Origin: an uncultured Muribaculaceae bacterium | Lineage (GTDB): Bacteria; Bacteroidota; Bacteroidia; Bacteroidales; Muribaculaceae | Direction: 5' to 3' | DNA length: 64,000 bases | Assembly (NCBI GenBank): GCA_910583525.1 | Contig: CAJTXL010000008.1 | Location: 35,752 to 99,751, forward strand | Shown: positions 53,998 through 62,346 of the stretch, piece by piece | Position numbering within the stretch: the stretch's first letter is position 1 | How the letters are laid out: each line of letters begins with the position of its first letter | The notes under the pieces: generated by a model | Databases searched by the model: none | Told to the model about the DNA's origin: nothing | The model's input: the letters and a program-made list of their open reading frames with translations, nothing else | Position numbers and translations under genes: made by a program

Positions 53998-55440
53998 ATG
54001 AAACTCACCTTCATAGTTCCTCCGTGTTTCGACCACAAACAACCGGCCGAACGGACAGCAGGCTGCACACGTGTGGTGTACCTTGCACCGAACATCTACG
54101 AGCTGACGGTCGCGGCACTGCTTGAGAAAAACGACAACAACCAGGTGAGATACCGCGATTTCGTTTACAACAAAACCACAAAAGCACAATTCGATTCATT
54201 CATCGCGCGCGACGACAGCGACGTCTATCTGATATGGACGGTCAATCTGTCTATCGCCACCGACCTATACGCCATTGAGCTGATACGCAGTCACAGGCCA
54301 AACGTCAAAATCGTGCTAATGGGCCCTGGTCCGACACACTTCGTCAACCGATGCCTTGTAGATGAAAACGTATTTGTCGTACGTGGAGAGCCCGAAGAGA
54401 CCGTCGATGAACTGATAAAGGCATTCGAGGCAGGAACACCCTTGAATGAAATAAAAGGACTTTCATGGATGTCCGAGCAGGGGCGTATCGTAAACAATCC
54501 GCCAAGGCCGCTCATCAAAGACCTGGACAAGCTGCCGTTTGCGGCAAGACATCTGCTCGGCAATGCAGAGTACCACAACCCCAAACTGAAGACGTCGCCC
54601 TACACGACGATGATTACATCGCGCAACTGCCCCTACCAATGTCTGTACTGCGTGCCGTCGTCGCTCACCTTCGCCAGGGAAATAGAGTTCCGCAGCGAGC
54701 ACAAGCGCAAACCCACAATAGGCTTCCGCTCTCCCGAAAATGTCGAAAAAGAAGTCGAGCAGCTTGCGGCCCAAGGCTACAAAGCTATCGGGTTCATGGA
54801 CGACAACTTCATATGGAACGAAGAGCGCACCGCTGCAATATGCGCCATAATGAAAAAATACGGCATGGCATGGGGCTGTGAGGCTCGCGTCGATGCCATT
54901 ACCGAGCCCATAGCTAAAATGCTCGGCGAAAGCAACTGCCGCTATATCGACCTTGGTGTAGAATCTTTCAACGACGATATCCTCGCCTATATCCGCAAAG
55001 GCATAACGGTGGCCGACATATACCGCGCTATAGGCCTGCTGAAAAAATACGGCGTGCCGGTAAAGCTCAACATACTCATAGGCAGCAGTCCGCTCGAAAC
55101 ACGCGAAACAGTACTGCACACACTGCACGAAGCCAAAAAGCTCGATGTCGACCAGGTGATGTTCAACATCGTGTCACCCTTCCCCGGCACCGAATACTAC
55201 AAAATCTGTAAAGAAAACGGTTGGCTCGCCACCGACGACTATATACCCACCGACGTGCAGCGCGAGTCCATCCTCAACCTGCCCAACCTGTCATCGAAAG
55301 AGATGGAGAAGCTGCTCTTCCGCAACAACCTGAGCTACTTTATCTCGCCACGGTTCATAAACAAGCAAATCCGTCGTTTCAAGTCGTTCGGAGAACTCAA
55401 GCACGCACTCAAGGCACTTAAAATAAAACTGTTCGGCTAA
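53998..55440 (+). CDS. B12-binding-type radical SAM enzyme
   Basis: A 480-residue enzyme. An N-terminal cobalamin-binding-like domain (residues 1-140, TFIVPPCFDHK, VYLIWTVNLSIATDLYAI) has no DxHxxG, so a base-off His mode is not supported. The radical SAM core has the CxxxCxxC cluster motif CPYQCLYC near residue 210 and GFMDDNFIWN, GVESFNDDIL and ILIGSSPLETRETV. It could act as a methylase or C-C bond former on a lipid or glycan. It is 51 bases after the U32 gene and 19 bases before a GT2 gene; the pair suggests envelope glycan or lipid modification (inference). Confidence 0.88.
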   Translation: MKLTFIVPPCFDHKQPAERTAGCTRVVYLAPNIYELTVAALLEKNDNNQVRYRDFVYNKTTKAQFDSFIARDDSDVYLIWTVNLSIATDLYAIELIRSHRPNVKIVLMGPGPTHFVNRCLVDENVFVVRGEPEETVDELIKAFEAGTPLNEIKGLSWMSEQGRIVNNPPRPLIKDLDKLPFAARHLLGNAEYHNPKLKTSPYTTMITSRNCPYQCLYCVPSSLTFAREIEFRSEHKRKPTIGFRSPENVEKEVEQLAAQGYKAIGFMDDNFIWNEERTAAICAIMKKYGMAWGCEARVDAITEPIAKMLGESNCRYIDLGVESFNDDILAYIRKGITVADIYRAIGLLKKYGVPVKLNILIGSSPLETRETVLHTLHEAKKLDVDQVMFNIVSPFPGTEYYKICKENGWLATDDYIPTDVQRESILNLPNLSSKEMEKLLFRNNLSYFISPRFINKQIRRFKSFGELKHALKALKIKLFG

Positions 55441-55459
55441 CATTTAACGCACAACACAT

Positions 55460-56209
55460 ATGCGCATCTCCCTGGTCATACTCACATGCAACCAACGAGA
55501 TACGACCTTGCGCTGTCTACGCTCCCTTCAAAGCCTGATGGCGGAGCCTGACTGCGAAATCATACTTGTCGACAACGGGTCGGTCGACGGCACAGCCGAA
55601 ATGGTGGCTCATGAGTTCGACCGTATACGGATAATACGCCTCGACAAGAACTGCGGCGTCGCCGTAGGACGCAACACAGGCCTGCGCCTCGCCACAGGGC
55701 GACACATGATGATACTCGACAACGACACCATCGCCACTTCCTCGGCCATATTCGCCCTGTCGACATACCTCGACAGACATCCCGAGGTCGGCATCGTAGG
55801 TCCTCGGCTCACAAATCCCGACGGCGAAGTCCAGACAAGCTACAAACCCTTTCCGGGGCTTGGCGTGAAAATACGAAACGTCATAGCAGGGAAGAACAGG
55901 ACATCAATTGCCGCCGACGCACCACGGTCGCCGTTCGAGCCATTCTACATCATCGGAGCGGCACAGATGTTTCCGCGCTACATCTACGAAGCGGTCGGCG
56001 GCCTCGATGAAAAAATATTCTACGGACCGGAAGACGCCGACTTCTGCATGGCCGTGCGACGCCTCGGGAAAAAAATCATCTACAACCCCGACATCACAAT
56101 AATACACGATTGGCAGCGCGCCACCACCTCAAGCCTGCTGTCGGTCGGCGCACGCCGCCATGCGGCAGCCCTGCTCTACTTCTACCGCAAACACCGCCGT
56201 TGGTTCTGA
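55460..56209 (+). CDS. GT2-family glycosyltransferase
   Basis: A 249-residue GT-A fold enzyme. SLVILTCNQRDTTLRCLRSL is the N-terminal nucleotide-sugar region, LVDNGSVDGTAEMV follows, LDNDT at about residue 90 is the DxD-like motif, and FYGPEDADFCMAVRRLGKK is the acceptor loop, resembling rhamnosyltransferases of the WbbL type. No transmembrane segment is seen. It is the last gene of the run from 47.3 kb. Confidence 0.9.
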   Translation: MRISLVILTCNQRDTTLRCLRSLQSLMAEPDCEIILVDNGSVDGTAEMVAHEFDRIRIIRLDKNCGVAVGRNTGLRLATGRHMMILDNDTIATSSAIFALSTYLDRHPEVGIVGPRLTNPDGEVQTSYKPFPGLGVKIRNVIAGKNRTSIAADAPRSPFEPFYIIGAAQMFPRYIYEAVGGLDEKIFYGPEDADFCMAVRRLGKKIIYNPDITIIHDWQRATTSSLLSVGARRHAAALLYFYRKHRRWF

Positions 56210-56240
56210 AAATGTCAGAACATCAAAATAAATTCGCCAT

Positions 56241-56260
56241 ATTTTACATATATGTGAAAT
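56241..56260. promoter_or_regulatory. Palindrome over the toxin-antitoxin promoter
   Basis: ATTTTACATATATGTGAAAT is a 20-base inverted repeat with a single T/G mismatch. It ends 8 bases before the TATTTTTG box at 56269-56276 and occupies the -33 region, where an HTH antitoxin would repress its own operon. Confidence 0.6.
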
Positions 56261-56268
56261 ATTTGCCG

Positions 56269-56276
56269 TATTTTTG
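56269..56276 (+). promoter_or_regulatory. -7 box of the toxin-antitoxin operon
   Basis: TATTTTTG, with a 30-base leader to the ATG at 56306. No TTG occurs 19-20 bases upstream; the palindrome takes that place. Confidence 0.5.
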
Positions 56277-56305
56277 CGTTATAATACTAAAACAACCAGA
56301 TAACT

Positions 56306-56776
56306 ATGAGCGAAGTAGAACTCCTTCTTGTCGATAGTAGCGACAAATGCACCTTATATACAATCCAATTCCTCTCTGATGATAAAAATGAATTTGAAAA
56401 ATTCATTGCCAAATTCAGAAACGACGCCGAACTAAATCCCGATTTTCAAGCAATAATGCGTTTTCTTGAACAAATTATGTCAAATGGCGCTTTGGAGCGA
56501 TATTTTCGTCGGGAGGGGAAGATGAACGACTCTGTCGTGGCATTGCCTGTACTTAAATCCAAACTTCGCTTGTATTGCCTGCGGCTCACAAATCGGATAC
56601 TCGTCATTGGGAACGGCGATGTCAAGAATAGCCGCACTTACGAAGAAGACAACACACTGCAAGGCTATGTGATAGACTTGCAAAAGTTCGAACGTCTTTT
56701 GAAGCAGGAGATTCGTTCTGGTAATGTCGAAATCACAGAAAGCCAAATAGTAACCGACAAAACCTTTGAGCTATGA
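56306..56776 (+). CDS. Putative type II toxin (HigB/RelE-like)
   Basis: A 156-residue protein without signal or membrane segments. The region LKSKLRLYCLRLTNRILVIGNG with KNSRTYEED resembles the beta-sheet core of HigB/RelE ribosome-dependent endoribonucleases (core LRLYCLRLTNRILVIGNG). It overlaps the downstream HTH gene by four bases in toxin-first order, as in higBA. The base composition is lower in G+C than neighbours and codons look different, consistent with acquisition. At 156 residues it is longer than typical RelE. Confidence 0.6.
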   Translation: MSEVELLLVDSSDKCTLYTIQFLSDDKNEFEKFIAKFRNDAELNPDFQAIMRFLEQIMSNGALERYFRREGKMNDSVVALPVLKSKLRLYCLRLTNRILVIGNGDVKNSRTYEEDNTLQGYVIDLQKFERLLKQEIRSGNVEITESQIVTDKTFEL

Positions 56777-57036
56777 GAACCGCCAGTATTCATTTGCAGG
56801 AAATATTCAATGAAATCCCGAAAGAAAAGCGTGAGGAAACACGCCTTTCTTTCGCCATCTCAAATAAGATTGACGCCCTTATGCAGGAACAAGGTCTTTC
56901 CAAAAAACAGCTTGCCGAGCAAATAGGGAAACGCCCCAGTGAGATAACACGTTGGCTCAGTGGTGAACATAATTTCACCATATCTACCTTGGCAATGCTC
57001 TCAACGTTCTTCGGAAAATCGATAATAACAGTCTGA
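56773..57036 (+). CDS. XRE-family HTH antitoxin
   Basis: An 87-residue protein with a central XRE helix-turn-helix: KKQLAEQIGKRPSEITRWLSG (core QLAEQIGKRPSEITRWL), then NFTISTLAMLSTFFGKSI. It would neutralise the preceding toxin and repress the operon at the palindrome 56241-56260. It converges on the hexuronate transporter gene with a 33-base gap and no clear terminator. Confidence 0.8.
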   Translation: MRTASIHLQEIFNEIPKEKREETRLSFAISNKIDALMQEQGLSKKQLAEQIGKRPSEITRWLSGEHNFTISTLAMLSTFFGKSIITV

Positions 57037-57069
57037 TTGCCTGAACTTGTTATCTAAACTGAAGCTATT

Positions 57070-58527
57070 TCACGCCTCAATCATCTTATATCGGGGCACA
57101 AGAAGTTTGATGGCGCACCATGCGAGCAGATAGGACACGGCGCAGATGCTGAACACCACCATGTAAGCCGCCGGTTTTGCAGTAAAGCCCATGAACGAGA
57201 ATGAATCTCCGGCAGCGGCGGCATAGTCGAACAGCTCGCCGGAGCCTTTGTTGATGATATACGAGCTTATGCCTCCGGCCATGGTGCCCATTCCGACTAT
57301 CGACCCTACAGTCGATGTGGGGAACATGTCGCCGATAGTAGAATAAAGGTTGGCGCTCCAGGCCTGGTGTGCGGCACCTGCAAGACCGATTATTACGGCC
57401 GGCCACCATGCCGAGTACATGCCGAGCGGCTGTGCGAACAAAGCCAGGATAGGAACAAACGCAAACATCAGCATTGCCTTCATACGGCCGGCATAGGGGT
57501 TCATGCCACGTTTCTCGACATATAGCTTCGGCAGATAGCCTCCGGCTATCGATAGAACCGTCACGATAAGATATAGCGTGAATATCAAAGCCTGTCCCAT
57601 CGGGGTATATGAAGCATAGCCGAACTGGTCGGAGAAATATGCCGGTGCCCAAAAAAGGAAGAACCACCACACGCCGTCGGTAAGCGCTTTGCCTGCAATA
57701 AATGCCCATGTCTGCCTGAAACAGAAACAGCGCCAAAATGATATCGTTTTGGAAGCGCCGCTGTCGGCCTGCGTCTTAAGCTCATCGGTTTCGTCCTGAC
57801 GGATATATTCAAGCTCTGCCTTGTTTACGTATTTCGATTTTTCGGGCGCTGAATAAAGGTTTACCCAAAAGCCCATCCATACGAAGCCAAGGGCGCCTAT
57901 AATCAGAAACGCCATTTCCCAACCCCAAAGCTTGGCGAGGACGGGTATGCACAAAGGTGCCGCAAGGGCGCCGACCGAAGCGCCGGCATTGAACACGGCA
58001 GTCGCAAAGGCCCGGTCTTTTTTCGGGAAATACTGCGCCGTGACTTTTATCGCTGCCGGAAAGTTGCCTGCTTCGCCGAGCGCAAGCAAAGCCCGGCAGC
58101 CCAAAAAGAGCCATACGCTCACCGAGGCAACAGCAAGAGCAAGAGCGGAACCCGACTTTATGTCATATAACGCTTCGACCGAACCGAGGCCTTCAATCTT
58201 CATCGTAGCCCAGCCGCAGGCCGCATGAAGGCAGGCCGCTGCCGACCATATGAAGATGGCCCAAAGATAGCCCTTTCGTGAGCCCATCCAGTCGATGAAC
58301 TTGCCTGCAAAGAGGCTCACCGCCGCATAGAACAGCGAAAAGAAACCTGTGATTGTGCCGTAGTCGGAGTCCGTCCAATGGAACTCGGGGGCTATGAAGT
58401 CCTTCCAGGTCAGCGAAAGCACCTGGCGGTCGAGGTAGTTGACAGTCGTGGCAAAGAAAAGGAGCGAGCAAATAACCCACCGCCAGTTTGTTTTTGCCGT
58501 TGCAGTTATCGAAGGTGTGATTTCCAT
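57070..58527 (-). CDS. exuT: MFS hexuronate transporter, ExuT-like
   Basis: A 485-residue MFS protein with 12 hydrophobic segments. N-terminal VNYLDRQVLSLTWKDF is typical of the anion:cation symporter (ExuT/GarP) family. It lies 21 bases after uxaC, making it the last gene of the uronate operon, so glucuronate or galacturonate import is the likely job. ATG at 58527 is chosen; an in-frame TTG at 58548 gives seven more residues. Confidence 0.88.
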   Translation of the reverse strand: MEITPSITATAKTNWRWVICSLLFFATTVNYLDRQVLSLTWKDFIAPEFHWTDSDYGTITGFFSLFYAAVSLFAGKFIDWMGSRKGYLWAIFIWSAAACLHAACGWATMKIEGLGSVEALYDIKSGSALALAVASVSVWLFLGCRALLALGEAGNFPAAIKVTAQYFPKKDRAFATAVFNAGASVGALAAPLCIPVLAKLWGWEMAFLIIGALGFVWMGFWVNLYSAPEKSKYVNKAELEYIRQDETDELKTQADSGASKTISFWRCFCFRQTWAFIAGKALTDGVWWFFLFWAPAYFSDQFGYASYTPMGQALIFTLYLIVTVLSIAGGYLPKLYVEKRGMNPYAGRMKAMLMFAFVPILALFAQPLGMYSAWWPAVIIGLAGAAHQAWSANLYSTIGDMFPTSTVGSIVGMGTMAGGISSYIINKGSGELFDYAAAAGDSFSFMGFTAKPAAYMVVFSICAVSYLLAWCAIKLLVPRYKMIEA

Positions 58528-58548
58528 GGTATAGGTATCGGTCGGCAA

Positions 58549-59964
58549 TCAAAAGCCGAAAAATTGTTTTGCGTTATTATAAGATATGTCTTCAACCATA
58601 CGGCGGACACGTTTTTCTTCATAGCCGTCGAACGGTATAAGACCGTTTTCGACATCGTTGCCTATGATGTTGCAGAGACAGCGACGGAAGTATTCATGCC
58701 TCGGATAGGATACGAACGACCGCGAGTCGGTAAGCATGCCCACAAAGCGGCTCAGAAGTCCGAGATTGGAAAGCGTATTCATCTGGCGGCTCATGCCTTC
58801 AAGCTGGTCGTTGAACCACCATCCCGAGCCGAACTGTATCTTGCCCGGCACAGACCCGTCCTGAAAATTACCGGCCATCGTCGCGAGCACCTCGTTAGAA
58901 GACGGATTGAGATTGTATAGTATAGTCTTGGCAAGCTTGTCGCGACTGTTCAGTCGGTCAAGGAATTTCGCACACGTCTGTGCTGTGCTCCATTCACCGA
59001 TAGAATCAAAGCCGCTATCAGGCCCGAGTAAGGCCATCATCTTGGAGTTGGAGTTACGTATGGTGCCGTAATGAAACTGCTGCGTCCAACCGGCATCGGC
59101 ATCCATCTCGCCGAACACCAGCAGCATCTTGCTTTTGAACTTACGTATCTCAAGCTCGTCAAGGGCATGACCGGCAAGCGCCTTGCCGAAGATTAGGGCA
59201 ATCTCGGCATCTGTGAAATCTTCGGCATAAAACTCCGATATCCCGTGGTCGCTCAACCGGCAGCCTGCCTCGGCGAAAAAGTCATGACGCTTTTGCAGGG
59301 CATCAATGAAATCGTCGAAAGTGCGTATGGCAATACCTGACACTTCCGATAGTCGGCCTACATATTCACAGAAAGCGTCGACGTTCTCCACGGCCATGGC
59401 CTTGTCGGGGCGCCATGTCGGAAGAACATTTATCTCAAAACCGCTTTCGCGTATACGTCTGTGGTGTTCAAGCGTATCTACAGGGTCGTCGGTGGTGCAT
59501 ACCACTTCGACATTATAGCGCCTCATGAGGCCGCGGGCCGTCATATCTGCGTTTTCGCGTAGCTGACGGTTGCATTCCTCGAAAATACCGCGTGCCGTCT
59601 CGGGATTCAGCCGTTCGTCGATGCCGAACGCCGTACGCAATTCGAGATGCGTCCAATGGTAAAGCGGATTGCGGAAGCAATACGGCACCGTCTGCGCCCA
59701 TTTTTCAAATTTTTCCCAATCGGAAGTATCCTTGCCTGTTATAAAGCGCTCGTCAACTCCGTTGGTGCGCAAAGCACGCCATTTGTAGTGGTCGCCGCCG
59801 AGCCACAGCTCGGTGATGGAGCCGAAGCGGTAATCGTCGGCTATCATTGCCGGGTCGAGGTGGCAATGGTAGTCTATTATCGGCAATTTCGCCGCATGGT
59901 TGTGGTAGAGGTCTCTCGCCGTCGCCGTTTCGAGCAGAAAATCCTTGTCCATGAAGTCTTTCAT
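58549..59964 (-). CDS. uxaC: Uronate (glucuronate) isomerase
   Basis: A 471-residue metal-dependent TIM-barrel enzyme converting D-glucuronate to D-fructuronate and D-galacturonate to D-tagaturonate. DYHCHLDP near residue 31 holds metal ligands; CTTDDPVDTLEHH and NVLPTWRPDKAMAVEN are diagnostic. The end SYNNAKQFFGF is complete. The start codon (59962-59964) is one base from a 165-bp palindrome, and no ribosome-binding-like purine run is seen upstream; a second ATG at 59952 is available. Confidence 0.95.
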   Translation of the reverse strand: MKDFMDKDFLLETATARDLYHNHAAKLPIIDYHCHLDPAMIADDYRFGSITELWLGGDHYKWRALRTNGVDERFITGKDTSDWEKFEKWAQTVPYCFRNPLYHWTHLELRTAFGIDERLNPETARGIFEECNRQLRENADMTARGLMRRYNVEVVCTTDDPVDTLEHHRRIRESGFEINVLPTWRPDKAMAVENVDAFCEYVGRLSEVSGIAIRTFDDFIDALQKRHDFFAEAGCRLSDHGISEFYAEDFTDAEIALIFGKALAGHALDELEIRKFKSKMLLVFGEMDADAGWTQQFHYGTIRNSNSKMMALLGPDSGFDSIGEWSTAQTCAKFLDRLNSRDKLAKTILYNLNPSSNEVLATMAGNFQDGSVPGKIQFGSGWWFNDQLEGMSRQMNTLSNLGLLSRFVGMLTDSRSFVSYPRHEYFRRCLCNIIGNDVENGLIPFDGYEEKRVRRMVEDISYNNAKQFFGF

Positions 59965-59965
59965 A

Positions 59966-60130
59966 AGAGTATGTTTGGATTTAACGGAACAAAAGATTTA
60001 GAGAGTATGTCGGAGACTATAGACATCTCCAAAGATGGAGTTATGGGGTTCCATAATGACAGATTTTGGAGAGGGCTATAGGCCTGACAGACTCCTAAAT
60101 CTGAAGTTTTGTTAAGTTCAAACATACTCT
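59966..60130. repeat. 165-bp imperfect palindrome (MITE-like or long RNA hairpin)
   Basis: The outer 12 bases AGAGTATGTTTG (59966-59977) are exactly complemented at 60119-60130. Pairing continues inward: TTAAC with GTTAA, GATTTAG (59995-60001) with CTAAATC (60095-60101), GAGTATGTCG (60003-60012) with TGACAGACTC (60085-60094, two mismatches), CTATAG (60017-60022) with CTATAG (60076-60081), TCTCCAAA (60026-60033) with TTTTGGAGA (60064-60072), and a terminal TTATGG/CCATAA stem with a GGTT loop. It lies in the uxuB-uxaC gap, inside an operon. Confidence 0.85.
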
Positions 60131-60132
60131 AA

Positions 60133-60951
60133 CTACATTGCAAATACGTTGAAGCCTCCGTCGACAACGGCGACAGTACCCGTGACGAACTTCGAGGCCT
60201 CGCTCATAAGATAATGTATGGTGCCGCACAGTTCTTCGGGCGAGCCCATGCGGCCGAACGGTGTCTGACGTATCACATCCTTACCGCGTTGCGTATAGCT
60301 CCCGTCGGGGTTCGTCAGCAGCGAACGATTCTGTTCCGTCAGGAAGAAACCGGGAGCAATGGCGTTGACTCTGATGCCTTCGCCGAACTTGCGTGCACAC
60401 TCGGCTGCCATATAGGCCGTGAAATTCGATATGCCGGCTTTGGCGGCGCCGTAGCCGCACACACGCGTAAGCGGACGGAACGCCGCCATCGACGAGAAAT
60501 TGATTACCACGCCTTTGCCCTGCTCTGCCATAGGGCCGAGAAAGACCTGGGTAGGAATAACCGTGCCGGTAAGGTTGAGATTAAGGACCTTTTCGAAGTC
60601 ATTGGTACTGAGGTCGAAGAAAGTCTTGTCTGGAGCGATGGTTGCACCCGGCATGTTTCCACCGGCCGCATTAAGCAAGGTATCGACTCGGCCGTATTTT
60701 GCCACGATGGCCTCGCAGTTCGCTTTAACGGTTTCCAAATCGAGCACATTGGTTTTCATAAACTCTATGCTTCCGGCAGGTTTTTCCGCCTCTATCTCAG
60801 ACACTATCCGAGCGCCAGTCTCTTCGTTTCGGCCGAGTATTATCACTTTGGCACCATTGAGTGCCAGATATTTGGCGATAGCCCGTCCGAGCACGCCCGT
60901 GCCACCCGTTATCACCGTCACATTGCCGTTTATATCAAATAAATTCTTCAT
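60133..60951 (-). CDS. uxuB: SDR-type D-mannonate oxidoreductase
   Basis: A 272-residue classical SDR. The Rossmann motif GGTGVLGRAIA is near residue 16, NAAGG near residue 94, and YGAAKAG with the catalytic Tyr-x-x-x-Lys near residue 170; the C-terminus FVTGTVAVVDGGF is normal. Beside uxuA and uxaC it must reduce fructuronate to mannonate; it is not related to the long-chain UxuB of E. coli but is the Bacteroidetes replacement. It follows uxuA by 8 bases. Confidence 0.9.
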   Translation of the reverse strand: MKNLFDINGNVTVITGGTGVLGRAIAKYLALNGAKVIILGRNEETGARIVSEIEAEKPAGSIEFMKTNVLDLETVKANCEAIVAKYGRVDTLLNAAGGNMPGATIAPDKTFFDLSTNDFEKVLNLNLTGTVIPTQVFLGPMAEQGKGVVINFSSMAAFRPLTRVCGYGAAKAGISNFTAYMAAECARKFGEGIRVNAIAPGFFLTEQNRSLLTNPDGSYTQRGKDVIRQTPFGRMGSPEELCGTIHYLMSEASKFVTGTVAVVDGGFNVFAM

Positions 60952-60959
60952 TTTGCATT

Positions 60960-62126
60960 TTAAATTTTTAATGTTTTCACCGCTGCCATTATGCCGCTCA
61001 CCATACCCAAAGCAAGCATGCGCCCATGGAACGAATACCCGGCATTATATCCCATCTTTTCGTCGCCGAGCATCAAGGGCGCATGGTCGACGCGCATAGG
61101 CACATCGGGACGCTCCGCCTCGAAAGTACGGACTATTTCAACAAGCCTCGGGTCGAGATGCGACGACTCTTTGAAATCGCCGTTAGGCATCACATTGCAT
61201 ATGCGAGCATGCACAAAATGCGTGCGTCGGGCATATTTCCGGGCAAGAGCCGGCACATCGTTGTGCGCACCGCCGCTTAGCGACCCTGCGCAGAACGTCA
61301 GTCCGTTGTGCGGGTTCGGTACGGCATCCAGGAATGCTTCGATGTCGGCGTCACAAGTCACGATGCGCGGCAGGCCGAATATCGCCATCGGGGGGTCGTC
61401 GGGGTGCACGCACATGTTGATGTCATATTCGTCGCAGACCGGCATGATGGCTTTGAGGAAATACACCATGTTTTCGCGCAGTTTGGCGGCATCTATGCCT
61501 TTGTACAGACGGAGAAGCGCAGCGAACTTTTCGACAGGCTCACGGTCGTTTTCCGAAATATTGCCGTTGACAAAGCCTTGTGTCTTGACAATGATATTTT
61601 CGACCAAACGGTGCTCGGCTTCGGCGTCCATGCGCGGAGCCACTTCTTCGTCCATCCGGCGCAAAGTCTCCGCATCATAGTCGGCCTCGGCACCGGCACG
61701 CTTCAAGATTTTTATGTCGAAATATGCGAACTCGGCACGATTGAAATACAAATTCGTCGTCCCATCAGGATTCGGATAGTCCAGGTCGGTCCTTGCCCAG
61801 TCCAACACAGGCATAAAATTGTAGCATACCGTTTTCACGCCGGCCCGGCCGAGGTTGACAAGGCTCTCCTTATATTTCTCTATAAGCTCGTCACGGTCGC
61901 TGCCGCCGTACTTTATCGATTCACTCACCGGGAGGCTTTCGACGACAGACCACCGTAAACCATGCTCTTCGATGAAATTTTTCATTTTCATCACCTCGTC
62001 GTAACTCCATACCTCTCCGTTAGGTATATGGTGCAAGGCCGTGACGATACCCTCGACACCAATCTGACGTAGCATGTCGAGCGTAATTTTATCGTTGGGT
62101 CCGAACCAACGCCATGTTTTTTCCAT
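60960..62126 (-). CDS. uxuA: Mannonate dehydratase
   Basis: A 388-residue TIM-barrel enzyme that dehydrates D-mannonate to 2-keto-3-deoxygluconate. The N-terminus MEKTWRWFGPNDKITL is diagnostic, and CVHPDDPP, CAGSLSGGAHND and FVHARICNVMPNGDF are the metal and substrate loops. First gene of the uronate operon; downstream KdgK/KdgA are not in the window. Confidence 0.95.
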   Translation of the reverse strand: MEKTWRWFGPNDKITLDMLRQIGVEGIVTALHHIPNGEVWSYDEVMKMKNFIEEHGLRWSVVESLPVSESIKYGGSDRDELIEKYKESLVNLGRAGVKTVCYNFMPVLDWARTDLDYPNPDGTTNLYFNRAEFAYFDIKILKRAGAEADYDAETLRRMDEEVAPRMDAEAEHRLVENIIVKTQGFVNGNISENDREPVEKFAALLRLYKGIDAAKLRENMVYFLKAIMPVCDEYDINMCVHPDDPPMAIFGLPRIVTCDADIEAFLDAVPNPHNGLTFCAGSLSGGAHNDVPALARKYARRTHFVHARICNVMPNGDFKESSHLDPRLVEIVRTFEAERPDVPMRVDHAPLMLGDEKMGYNAGYSFHGRMLALGMVSGIMAAVKTLKI

Positions 62127-62195
62127 AGTTCAGATAAATATCAGCGCTTCTCCATTTAAAGAGAAACACCCGTTGCAAACATTGAAGATTTTGCG

Positions 62196-62226
62196 CAAAG
62201 TTAATATGCCTCAACCATTCCTGCAA
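62196..62226 (-). promoter_or_regulatory. Promoter of the hexuronate operon
   Basis: Minus-strand TTG (62226-62224), 20 bases, TAACTTTG (62203-62196). The leader to the uxuA ATG is about 63 bases. Confidence 0.7.
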
Positions 62227-62310
62227 TAAATTTGGCAAGAAAATGTAAAAAAACGCGAACCCCGGCGTCTTAAACGCATGGACATTTCGATAGACATTGG
62301 CTTCCACACG

Positions 62311-62342
62311 TTGCCTGAAAAAGAGTTTTATCGCTATTTTTG
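62311..62342 (+). promoter_or_regulatory. Promoter abutting the TPR-HTH regulator start
   Basis: TTG (62311-62313), 21 bases, TATTTTTG (62335-62342). The start codon at 62347 is only 4 bases past the box, so the transcript would be leaderless. Confidence 0.6.
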
Positions 62343-62346
62343 CATC

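Noticed and set aside
60214..60942. A 242-codon plus-strand frame opposite uxuB
   Set aside because: Antisense shadow of a complete SDR enzyme.
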